Shown here: piece by piece, positions 1 to 10,198 of the stretch
How positions within the stretch are numbered: position 1 is the first letter of the stretch
Layout: each line of letters starts with the position of its first letter
From: Tipula vernalis
Lineage: Eukaryota > Arthropoda > Insecta > Diptera > Tipulidae
Reading direction: 5' to 3'
Length of the DNA: 64,000 bases
Assembly: GCA_958295665.1 (NCBI GenBank)
Contig: OY282558.1
Span: 309,848,092 to 309,912,091 of the forward strand
Notes under the pieces: model-generated
The model's input: only the letters and a program-made list of their open reading frames with translations
Told to the model about the DNA's origin: nothing
The model's database searches: none
Program-made: the position numbers and the translations under genes

Positions 1-268
1 ATTTAACAAATTTTGCTAAAAACGACACTGTCAATTCACAACATACGATTTATACATAAGATGAGGCTTGCCTTTATAAGAAAACAACATCAAGCAAAAT
101 GTTTCCCTACCCAAAGAACATAAATATTATTAGTAGACTGATTAAGGGGGAACAAATGATCCTCTTTTAAAGTTAATCTAAAAAATTGCTCAACCGCGAA
201 ACTGTAGCACTTTACTGCAGTCTGACACGCTTTTACCCTCCTCCCAACAGTCTGACAACAGATCATTT
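1..268. other. Intergenic DNA, no gene seen
   Basis: AT-rich sequence. A short minus-strand open frame crosses it but has no recognisable motif and runs into the foldback that follows. Nothing else is supported. Confidence 0.5.
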
Positions 269-400
269 GCTTTTTTCTTACACCATGGAGGCTGATATCG
301 CTTGTAATACAAGTCCGGATCACTCCAAGAACTAAAGTTAGTTTTTGGAGTGATCCGGACTAGTATTGCAAGCGGTATCAGCCGTAGTGTAAGAAAAAAG
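269..400. repeat. Foldback element, arms about 60 bp
   Basis: The left arm (about 271-332) and right arm (about 343-400) are inverted copies around a roughly 10-nt loop. Both carry the GTCCGGATCACTCCAA block and end in a TTTTTTCTTACAC-type run read inward. The arms differ at several positions, so this is an older hairpin MITE. No coding capacity is seen. Confidence 0.75.
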
Positions 401-2589
401 GGATTATTCCCTTATCACCACCTTCCAGTTACTAAGTATTCCTTATAACCACACTATCGCTGTAAATAACTGCCAGACCGTATAAAATTAATTTTGCAAT
501 TTAATTTTGCAAACTTGTACTTCCTGCTTCTGAACTGTTAATAGACTATAAAACCATCTTACAAACCATTCTATCATGAATCCTGAGCAATTCTTTAGAT
601 CTTTTCAGAAGTATGTATATATTTAAGTAACGGGAGATTTGCAGTTAAATGTTTCCGCCAATTTTCCGATAAAGTAATTGTACCGTAAGCGTAAGGAAAC
701 GGTACACCTGAGTGCCAAGATTTAAAAGAGTCTGAGTTAATTTTTATGAATGATAGGTTTTGAAATTGTCAGAATCTTGCGATTCTAAGAATAGTTTTTT
801 GAAAATTTACAAATTATTACTTACTTCACAAAATGGAAGCTGAAACTAAAAATTGAAAACCTAAAGTATCTTTTTCTCTAGGCGCAATAAATCCTCAAGT
901 TCATTAAATATTCATGTGTTCTAAAGCTTTGGTAGAATTAAATAAAATATTTTATTTCCACTCCCACAATTTCGCACCACATAATACTAAATTTGTGTAA
1001 AATCGTTCACAATGTTGTGAACCTGGGTAGTTATAGTTACTGGCAAAACCAAATTGCTTTATTGTTGTCTTTCGATGGAAAAAAAAAATATTTCAAATGG
1101 AAGTTAAATATTGACAATGACAACTTTGAAAAAGTTTATGAAAAAAACTACTTTGATCTATTGCACTTATTTAGTTAAGGCACACAGCGAACGAGAGTAG
1201 CATTTTCACACAACAATTGTATTGGCAATGTGTTCGGGAATATGCCTGCTGGTTTTCCTGACTTTAATAGTGGTTTGAAACAAATTCATTTTTGATTGTA
1301 AGTTTCTAATTACACCTTCTGAGTTTTACATTCTCGAATTATAAAATTAGGACAACCAAAATTTCACCGCAAAATATTTTCTCTCAAAAATAAAGCCATG
1401 ATTTTATTCGCTAGTTTCGTTAATTTCACCAGCAAAAATTTTATACTGTGGCCGAATTGCCAAAAGGTCGTTCTCTTAAACATATGGTATAAAGTTTCAG
1501 AATAAAATTTCAAAACACAAAAAGAAATTTTGTTAAATCATAACTTAGTTTAGCAGTTCGCAAACTTCCAAATTTCCAGAATCGTCAGTTTAAATTAGCT
1601 TAATTTTAACTGACGAACTCCTCAAACTCCTAAATTCCCGAAACATTTAAATAAGATTAAAAAATATAAAATAATTTTTTAGAAATTTTTTTGGAAACTT
1701 TTCGATTCTAAAATCCATAACCAAACAAATTGTTTAAACAAAAATGTTTAATTAATTAATAAGGCCTTATTTAATAAAGAGTTAAAACCTCTTAAAAAAT
1801 TCTTCAATAAATTTTATTTAACAATTTAATAAAAAATTGTTGTACATTTTCGGTGTTTTACATGGCAATGACATAAATAGGCATTAAGAAATATTTAAAT
1901 AAGGAAAAACGTACATGCATATATGTATATGTACTCGTAAATTTAAATAAAATGAAAAGAGAAATATTTACAACTTTTTATATAAAAAAATAGATTTTCG
2001 CCCACCAAGCTTCTGTTTTTCTTTATTCACGAGACAAGGAAAACAATTTATTTGCAAGAGTGCCATTGGCCATGTATGTCTACTTAATTTATTATATTCT
2101 ATATATAGCTAATTATAAAAAATTGTTTGTTTATGAAAAATTTATTAACTAAATTAATTATTTTTAAATTGTTTATAAATAAAATCAACTTTATAATTTA
2201 CTGAATTTTTCGTTATGTTGAAAAGTTGATGCGAATGTGAAGTACCAAAGGAAATTCGCTAATTCGAAAAAGAAAATTATTATTTTGTAGGGAAATCTTT
2301 AGGCTGAATTTCCTCCTTCCACACTAGGCCTAAATAATTAAATCGAATTTCACTTTATGAACTTAGCTTGAAATTTTAAATAAAAGCCATTTTATCTTAA
2401 GAAAACAAAAATTTAGGCCTAACATGTTTCTTAGGTAGAATTGCAACTGAAAATAAAATTAGATCTGGAGAGTAAAGTAGTGGAAGCGTTACGACCCAAC
2501 CTAAATAATCTCAATCCGGTAGCCCTGGTCCGCGTTATTTTTCTACACCTATACATTAAGATTCTTAAGTTTTAATTTCTTGAAGCATT
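401..2589. other. AT-rich intergenic DNA without recognisable gene
   Basis: About 2.2 kb of AT-rich DNA. One 61-codon plus-strand frame at 993-1178 has no known domain and probably arises by chance. No RNA gene, terminal repeats or coding pattern could be recognised. Confidence 0.5.
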
Positions 2590-4120
2590 GCTTGAAATTC
2601 TTTAAACTCTTTAAATAATTAAATTGTTAATTTTATTAAAATTTTTAACTTTTTGATATTTATATTCTTAAAATTCTGATTATTTGGTTATTTAAATTTT
2701 GAATTTCTAATATTCATGAAATTTTTTGAGAAAACTTTGAAATTGAAAATTTTAAAATTCTTGTAAATCTATTCATCAAGACTCATCGATTATTGTATCG
2801 TCGTTTTACATATAAAAACAAATTTTAATTTCTATTTAAACTCCTATTAACTTTCGTGAACAGCTCCAGCTAACTTTCGCATTAGAGTATTAAATTAATT
2901 ACTTTCTTAAATTACACAAAATTAGTTGAAATTCTTGTTTGTTAATTTCTTGAAAAAATTTAAACTCTAAAATTTTAGGTATGTTAAAATTATTTCAAAT
3001 CTTTAAATTTCTTCAAATTTTAAAATTTCTTAATTTTCTTGAATTTTTTTGCAAAAAGCGTTTTCTCGAAAACTTAAAATAAATTTAGATATTTTTAAAA
3101 GAGTTAAATCTATTTTTTCCACAATTCAGGTAAGAGAAACAATCAAATATGTAACAAGCAGTGATCGTCAATAATTTGGTAACATCTTCAAAAGTCACTA
3201 AAATTTAGGGCTCCTTGCCAGAAATTTTCTCCGATTTCCGGTAATACAGGAATGCCGAATTAATAAAGTGCATGCTCTAATTTGAACAGTACCTGCCCTA
3301 TTATCTCTGAGACCATGTGATTCTGAACGGTGAAAATAGTGGTGCTGATTCTGGTGGTATTAAACATGTTCGGCACAATCTTGGCAGACAAATTTGACAA
3401 AAACGGTAGATTGGAATACTATGAAAACCTGTATTAACTTTAAAATTTAATCCCTTCGATTTTTTCGTCTATTTAAGTAGCCCGTTATAATTTTACATAT
3501 TATGTTTAATCCAGTTTTAAAAAATTATGAATTTCACAATTTTTAAGGAATTTGGTTAACCATTCAAATTTATAATTTTTTAGTAAAAATGTATTTTAAT
3601 ATTAAATAAATTTACATTTAATTTTGTGTGCTTAAGACACAATCATAAAAATTTCGGAAAGCTGTGATTTAATAAAATTTTTTAATCGTTCTGTATAAAA
3701 CACATGTAAAAATCTAACGATTTATCCACGTTCTAACATTTGGCCTAATTCCTCCTCGACAGAGAGAATGAATTGACATATTCTGGTTCTCTAGGACAAT
3801 TTGAGCAAATGGCTCAGGGCGACAAACAAGAATTTGAACGAGTTTTGTGTAATTTAAGAAATTAATTAATTTAAGACTATAATGCGTAAATTGCTGAACC
3901 TCTTCACGAAAGTTAATAGGAGTTTAAATAGAAACTAAAATTTATTTTGTATGGAAAACGACGATCCAATAATCGATTAGTCTATAATTTTAAAATTTTC
4001 AATTTCTATGTTTTCTCGAGAAGTTCCATGAATTTTAGAAAATTCAAAATTAAAGACCCGGATAATCACAATTTCAAAATTAAAATTAACAATTTAATTA
4101 TTTCAAGAGTTGGAAGAATT
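2590..4120. repeat. Long inverted-repeat pair flanking about 1 kb
   Basis: The arm at about 2590-2870 recurs inverted at about 3895-4120. Matching blocks include ACTCCTATTAACTTTCGTGA (left) against TCACGAAAGTTAATAGGAGT (right), GAAATTGAAAATTTTAAAATT, and AAATAATTAAATTGTTAATTTT. The arms are diverged. The inner kilobase has no recognisable protein. This could be a decayed DNA transposon with long TIRs, or an inverted duplication beside the Penelope-like fragment that starts at its right edge. Confidence 0.6.
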
Positions 4121-4560
4121 TCAAACTATGTATACATCAGTGGGCCAGAAGTTTTATGGGCTTCCTAAAGTAGACAAAGATAATCCCCCGCTGAGGCCTA
4201 TTTTATCATTTATCAACAGCCCCACATGTAAGACATATAAATATTTCGCTGATTTGTTGAAGGTAGAAAATAAAACAAATCGTTTGATTAAATTGAGTTT
4301 GTTAAAGAGCAGATTATCCCACAGCGATGTATGCTTATTGGCTTAGACATGGGATCACTTCTTACGAACATAAAACCGCGGGTTTGCTTTAAGTATAATT
4401 TCAGATAAATGGTTAACATTCCTAGAATAGAATTTTTTAGCATCTAACATATTTTACAAAGAACTCAATGGTGTTGCGATGGGTTCTTCGTTATCGCCGA
4501 TTATAACAGATATAATAATGAAAGCTGGTTTCGTGCGGCGCCTATCGTCTTAAATATGTG
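4090..4560 (+). pseudogene. Penelope-like element reverse transcriptase fragment
   Basis: The frame at 4110-4346 encodes KFYGLPKVDKDNPPLRPILS followed by FINSPT and KYFADLLK. This matches the RT block of Penelope-like elements, where GLPK-h-K-PLRPI-S marks the family. After stops and a frameshift, 4440-4530 encodes a GVAMGSSLSPIITDI-like block, the next conserved RT segment. Only these fragments remain: no intact RT catalytic core and no GIY-YIG endonuclease was found, so the copy is dead. Strand and family follow from these two motifs. Confidence 0.75.
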
Positions 4561-4880
4561 GGAACTACTAAGCAATTATTAAAAAATTGACCGATTTAAC
4601 ACAACTTAGACAGTAAAGTACCAATAAGGAATCCACAAGCCACTACTACCCCTATTATGGTTCTCACCTCACTGAGGAGTCGCCGTAGCTCGAAAAGTCG
4701 CGTGAGTTCAATTTTGGTATTAGGGTTCTCTCGCTTTTATTTTGGCGAGAGTTGTGCGCGCGCGGCTGATGTTTTTGGTTTTGTTAATTATGAAAATTTC
4801 CATTCATTTTAAAGTTGGCAGCACAGTAATTTTAAATTTTTTTGTCCAACAGTTTTTTTTTGTACACATTTACATTTAAG

Positions 4881-5390
4881 TGCTTTTCATACCAGACGAC
4901 TCACCCCAAAATTTGTTGTTACCACAAATGTGAAGCTGAGACCCTTTCATACCGGTGGCGTCGGCTTTGATCATTCACACGTGAATTACGGCAAGAACTG
5001 AGATATTCTGAGGCCCTAACATGATTTCCACCGCGAAAGAATTTTTACACGATTTCATGAATTTGGGATCAAAAAACATGATACTATTTCGCCACCTATT
5101 AGATAGCGAAAAAAATACCGCCAACAAAAATAAGGCGGACTCGTATGTTATATTTTGCATTAGATCGATTAAAAAGCGATGTATTTTTATTCAAGAAATA
5201 GTATGAAAAAGGTTAAAAATGTTTAATTGAACTATGTGTTTGGTTAGTTGAAGTGGGTCGAAAAGAACATGTCGAATTTTTTTAAGACTCGCCGCGGAAA
5301 TGAATTTGTAACGTACATATGAGCTAGATTTTAAAACTGTTGTGCCAAAAATGTGATTTGTATGTTATGTTGACAAAACACTTCGCCAAG
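4881..5390. mobile_element. Repeat family copy a (TTTTCATACCAGACG end)
   Basis: Begins with CTTTTCATACCAGACGACTC and shares with 16290-16560 the blocks ACCACAAATG, GAAGCTGAGAC, CTTTCATACCGGTGGCGT, ACTGAGATATTCT and AACGTACATATGAGCTAG. This copy has about 290 bp more in the middle than the 16.3-kb copy. A 61-codon frame at 5021-5206 lies in that middle part and is not recognised. No matching right terminal repeat was found here, so the right limit is uncertain. Confidence 0.6.
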
Positions 5391-5403
5391 AGTTTTGAAA
5401 TAA

Positions 5404-5440
5404 CCTGATGATGAGCGGTTTATACGCTCGAAAGTAGCAG
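5404..5440 (+). other. Possible degenerate hammerhead-like motif
   Basis: CTGATGA at 5405 is followed by a GAGCG/CGCTC stem with loop GTTTATA, then GAAA at 5430, the order of a hammerhead core. One extra T sits between CTGATGA and the stem, which departs from the consensus. Penelope-like elements are known to carry such ribozymes, and an RT fragment of that family lies 0.85 kb upstream. It may equally be a non-catalytic conserved hairpin of the element. Confidence 0.25.
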
Positions 5441-5826
5441 TTTTTATAATTATTATAAATAAATAAATATTCACAGTAAAAAGAATATGATAAATTTGAA
5501 AAACTTTTGTTTTTATAAAAAAAATTGAGAAAATTTGAAAATTTATTTTAAATATTGTGAAAAGTTTTCGTTATTACATCGCAAGATGTTAATATGTATA
5601 TCTAGAATCTATATTTTTATCCCATTTTAATTTTTACTCAGTCAATTTTTCTCATGGAATAGAAACTTTTATTTTATTTTTTAGGGCTGTAAACCCAAAG
5701 GTAGTAATAAATAGGCATACTTTATACTCCATTTAATCAAAAGTTGGAAGTTTCACTTCGGGTTTAAATATTGAAGAGATACTCAAGAGTAAATATTAGC
5801 AAACAAGTAAAAAATTTTAGTAAAAT
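5441..5826. other. AT-rich spacer downstream of the carrier gene
   Basis: No gene seen. On the minus strand this is immediately 3' of the dicarboxylate carrier. AATAAA-like words overlap and follow its stop codon and could serve polyadenylation. Confidence 0.5.
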
Positions 5827-6693
5827 TTATTTATTTGGAAAGTAACCATAATTTAACCGCATTGCTTCCAGACCTAAGAATGTAATTACTGTGTGTGGGC
5901 CTATTTTGAAGAAAGCAGGAATATATCCTTTATAAAATGCTAGAGGTCCACCTTCTGCTGTACGCCTTATCAGATCCAAGAAACTTTTATATTCGCCAGG
6001 TTTAGCATTCATTGCACGAGTTTTTAGTACATCTAATGGTTGTGTTAGTGTGGCAGCAATTCCACCAGCGGTTAAAGCCGAAAGGGCATGAGTCTTTGTA
6101 TCATCATTAAAATGGCCAGTAGCAATTAATGAATCCTTTATTTGATCGTAACACGCTATTTGACCAATTGTCATCATAGCGCCTTTACAAGAGGCAGGTA
6201 CGCAACCAGAAAATAATTTTCCCATACCCTCTTCACGGCTTACTCGTGCGAGACCGTCAAAGGCATGTTTATAATTTCTTCTTTCATTCCGTGGCAGTTT
6301 CACATCATTTTCCATGCGCACAGTTAATAAATCGAATGGTACCGAAGCACCTCCACCAGTGGCACCGGAAAGTCCAGCCAACAAAATTTTACTTGAGAAC
6401 CCCGCATCTGGGGGTAACAAATCTTTGCCTGTCGTAAATAAACCAAAACGGGCTGTAGAAAAAATCAATTCATGTGCAATAGAAGCTGTTAATCCATTAT
6501 AAAGCCTATAAAAACCATCTTCCTTTATGATATGTTCTACTGTTTGGAATACAGTCGTATTTCCTAATCCACCCTTGGTCTGCAGAAACACTTTTATCAA
6601 TTCTATTGGATGGGTCAAACAAGCAGCGAAGGAACTTGCCAAACCACCAAAATACCATCGAGGCAATTTATCTTCTCTTGGCCTTTCTGACAT
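5827..6693 (-). CDS. Dic1: Mitochondrial dicarboxylate carrier (SLC25A10/Dic type)
   Basis: A 288-residue inner-membrane solute carrier, expected to exchange malate or succinate for phosphate across the mitochondrial inner membrane. It has three tandem mitochondrial-carrier repeats with signature motifs PIELIK at residues 29-34, PFDLLT at 119-124 and PLDVLK at 219-224. Family blocks typical of dicarboxylate carriers are clear: RWYFGGLAS near the N-terminus, RMENDVKLP and RNYKHAFDGL in the middle, and TQPLDVLKTRAMNAKPGE plus GPHTVITFLGLE near the end. Length equals the family's usual 280-290 residues. The second signature has T where the family normally has K or R. The coding frame has no intron. 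A TTTCAG just upstream of the ATG (exon would start near 6703) suggests a 5'-UTR intron. Flies have several Dic paralogues; which one this is cannot be told, so the symbol is tentative. Confidence 0.93.
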   Translation of the reverse strand: MSERPREDKLPRWYFGGLASSFAACLTHPIELIKVFLQTKGGLGNTTVFQTVEHIIKEDGFYRLYNGLTASIAHELIFSTARFGLFTTGKDLLPPDAGFSSKILLAGLSGATGGGASVPFDLLTVRMENDVKLPRNERRNYKHAFDGLARVSREEGMGKLFSGCVPASCKGAMMTIGQIACYDQIKDSLIATGHFNDDTKTHALSALTAGGIAATLTQPLDVLKTRAMNAKPGEYKSFLDLIRRTAEGGPLAFYKGYIPAFFKIGPHTVITFLGLEAMRLNYGYFPNK

Positions 6694-7251
6694 GGTCTTA
6701 CAACTGAAATTTTGAAATTATTTTGAATATATTAGTGTGTACTTATTATATTTTACTATAAAACCATTGGTTTTCTTTAGCATATCAAAAAAAACCTAAC
6801 TTCTTTTAATCTTTAGGTTAAGTCACATCATTTTCTTTTAAAAGACATATATTCTGAAATTTAAAAATAACTGTTCTAATGTCCAGTTCCAAATGTTATA
6901 ATGTTCAAGTGACAGTAAAGTTTATTTTTATGAGACAACATTCTGCAAACACAACTTTAAGACCTAACTAACAAATTGAGTCTATTGATGAAGGCCACTT
7001 TAGACATTTCATTCAGAAACTAAGCAACTGCGCAGTCATTGTAGTCAGTGCCAGATATTGCAGTCAAAATTGTACCCGCGTTACGGTTGCATTCGTAAAT
7101 TTCATTTTCAAATGTTAAATTGCAAGAACTTTCAAGGAGAAGTATTTTTTGAACACAAAACTGCATTATCTGTGTAGTCGACTGAATTTTTAAATGAATC
7201 CTCTATATATAAAATGTAACTGTTGTTCCAAAAAAATTTTGCGGCCCTAAT
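6694..7251. other. Upstream region of the carrier gene
   Basis: AT-rich DNA 5' of the dicarboxylate carrier. It probably holds its 5' UTR and promoter, but no core element could be placed with confidence. Confidence 0.4.
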
Positions 7252-7352
7252 CAATTCCTGAATACCATACGAATAGGTAAATATAAAATTCTTATTTCAA
7301 TTGAATCAGATTCGCCCGAGATTTCTCAAAATTTCGTATCGTATTCAGGAAT
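7252..7352. repeat. Short inverted-repeat element (about 100 bp)
   Basis: ATTCCTGAATACCATACGAA at the left is answered by TTCGTATCGTATTCAGGAAT at the right, giving imperfect 20-22-bp inverted ends around about 60 bp of AT-rich DNA. Consistent with a small MITE or hairpin. No target duplication was resolved. Confidence 0.5.
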
Positions 7353-9850
7353 AGCCCCGCTGTTTTTTCCGGGAAATTTCCAATGATTTATTGTGGCTTT
7401 TTTTTAAGTCGAATACGATTGAAGAAAACCCTTTACACTAGGGTACAATACGTTTTTCTTCCAAAATGTTCCATTAAAAAAAAATGAACTGAGGGTAAAT
7501 TCTATTTTCATAAGGGCATTTTTTGCTACTCTCGCTTTTCTGGTCGAGTAAGCCAGTTTTGCCATGTTTAAATTATTAAAAAAAAATCTTCATCTCAAAA
7601 AAAAAAAAAATAAATAAAACTTCTTTCCTAAATTTTGAGTAAACATTTAAATATATATTAGCCCGAACTCGAGTTCTAAAATTTGGAAGTATGGGGAAAT
7701 ATGTCATGAATTTTATCGTTTCAGAATCCACAATTTTTAATTACTACCGTTTTGCTGAAATATTTTTAATTGATTGCATTTGCTACAGTTAAGCTTAGGT
7801 CCAAATCAAAGATCATGGAAGATCCTTTTATTTATTCGGAATATTTGGAACGTAGTCTTTTTGTGCTACATAGAAAGGTAGAATAAAAAGAGTAATTCAT
7901 GCAACGTTTTGTAATCGAATTAACGAAATTATGAAATTATGAATTAACTGTTTAAGACGCAAAATATTAAATATATTATGATGTAGAATTTAAAATTTTG
8001 GAAAATATTTTTAGTTTCATGAGTTTCACGCTAACATTTTTAAATGGAGCTTGGCGGATACAAAAAATCCCAAGTTTTATTTTTTAGCAATCAAAAATAT
8101 ACAACGATAATTAATTTTATTGAAATTATTTATTTAACACATTTAACTCGAATTTGTAAAAATATGGAGATTTTAAAAATTTTGTGAAACCGAAACAATT
8201 ATTAATAACACTACTGCATTCATTAGGGCTCTCTCTGACACCTTTTATCCTTCTTATCGATGGAGGTGTACTGATTTGTTTATTCTTAGAATATTTTTTG
8301 CTGTTTAGCTTGTCTCGGATTTTGATTTCTCTCAACTTTTGAGTTTCGAGGTATTTTAAAAGATAACAAATTTGTACGATTACTTTTTGAAAAGTAAGAC
8401 TTCAATTTACTCGACATCAGAATTTTCTATTTTTATTTAGTTGAGATCTGCTCGCAGTCATTCGATTAATACATGAAAAGCCCGTATTATTGGGATCTTG
8501 GATGCTAATCCATATAAAATGGTCGCCGCATTGCTTTTTTGGAGGCATCCTACTGGTGTGGTGTAGATATTTGTAGTAATCGGGCTTCTTTGCCTAAACG
8601 GAGGAATAAGTCACGTTTCGCTAATGGAACATTTTTTTTATAGTCTCTTGAATTCTCCTCTGCCATATTTTGTACTCCGTAGCAGCGCTCTTGGGCTTAT
8701 TTGTTTCGACTTGAGAAGGCCTTTTGACCTGTTGGACCTGTTGTCCCACTTTTTAGTTTTCTAAACGCTTCGAAGCACTTTAAAAGTTGAAAAAATCCGT
8801 CTATTTTTTGTGAGTTGGTAGTCCAATTTAAATCGGTATTTAAACTTTTGCCGTTATTCTCTAGACCGCATTGGGCTCATTCTAGCGATATATAGAAAGT
8901 GCGAATTAGTTGAGATTTCATGGAATTGTGCAACTAAAATTGGCGCCGAAACGCTGTTTTCGGGGGGGAAGGGGGCGGGGAGAAGAGGAGGGGGGAGGGG
9001 GCCACTGGTTTCGTACGCTTATTTATGATAATTGCCTAAAAGTTGGTCAATTTTGAGTTTCCAGTAGAAAATAAATACAAAGACATATTTCTATAGGTCA
9101 AAAATAAATATTCGCTGGTTACTTCTTATATTAATCTTAATAATAACGTAACATCAATTTGCAACAATAGTAAAAAAGCATTTATGTATTTACAAGGCAA
9201 AAACGAAGGATACAACCCCATACAAAAGAAAATTCTATGCCTACGCGTTTTGGAGTCTTCTGAGTGGAGTCTGACCATCGGTCTGCCTAGCAGTCAGACA
9301 TATAAATTCCTTTCAGTTAATATCTGGCTATTATTTTGTAGGACAGTTACATCTTACATATAGTTATAATTCATCAAAGAACTAAAATGAAAATCAAAGG
9401 ATTTAGCCACATTTGTTTAAGAAATATTTTGTATTTTCATTACATCTTAAGCGGATTCTTAATTTAACCAAAAAACTTAAACAAGGTGTCCCAAAGAGGG
9501 TTGGATCGAATAAAGTAAAGTTCAAATAAAAGATTTTCGGTTTGAAGAGAGCTATATGATTGTGAATTTTGAGCGACATATAGCTGGGACCAGAAAGCTA
9601 GCCGAAACTTCATGAATTAGTTCTTTATTGTTTTTTTAATTTTTCTAGGTTCAGCCGAAAGCAAACACCTTTCTAACCTAGCTCCAGAATTAAAAATCAA
9701 ATAGGACCATTCAAAAACGGATCGATCAGGGGATCGCGGTGACCATTTTCTACTGCTTATCCAATCAATCGATCCGAAACACTAGGGAATATATTATCTG
9801 AATAAAAGAGATGTTGTTCAATTAAAATGATACAACCTGTTAAGTGTAGA
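7353..9850. other. Intergenic DNA with a G-rich tract at 8960-9003
   Basis: About 2.5 kb without a recognisable gene. A 69-codon minus frame at 8126-8335 has no known motif. Around 8960-9003 there is a purine tract with several runs of three or more G on the plus strand, very unlike the surrounding AT-rich sequence. Confidence 0.5.
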
Positions 9851-9857
9851 GTTTTAC

Positions 9858-10191
9858 CACAGAATACATCCAGAAGAGACATAACGCTGTTTTTGTATGG
9901 ACAAATTTGGACTCATTTTTTTGACCTTGATTTACCGAAGGTAAGAGAAAGTTGGGTTATGTATTCTTTGGTTTACTGGTTTTGATTTGAAATAATAAAA
10001 ATTGAGAATCCTTAACAGTGTAGTTAGTGAAATTATTTGACAAATTTTGTTTTGACAGCATAATTTGTATTAACTACTATAATATTCTAAAATAATTATA
10101 CTTCAATGTCCAAAAAAGAAGGTAAGATGAAAAAAAAATTTGATCCACGCAATGTCTATTCTGGTTAATCTTTCTTCTGTGGTTTTACTAT
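9858..10191 (+). mobile_element. CACAG-ended MITE, copy 1
   Basis: A 334-bp non-coding element ending in CACAG...CTGTG and bordered by an exact 7-bp repeat GTTTTAC (9851-9857 and 10192-10198). The body (ATAACGCTGTTTTTGTATGG, then GGTAAGAGAAAGTTGGGTTA, then ATCCACGCAATGTCTATTCT) recurs at 15933-16271 and 55582-55892, all in the same orientation. The left TIR of this copy is more degenerate than that of the 15.9-kb copy. A duplication of 7-8 bp suggests a hAT- or P-type transposase in trans; that is inference. Confidence 0.85.
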
Positions 10192-10198
10192 CTCTGAA

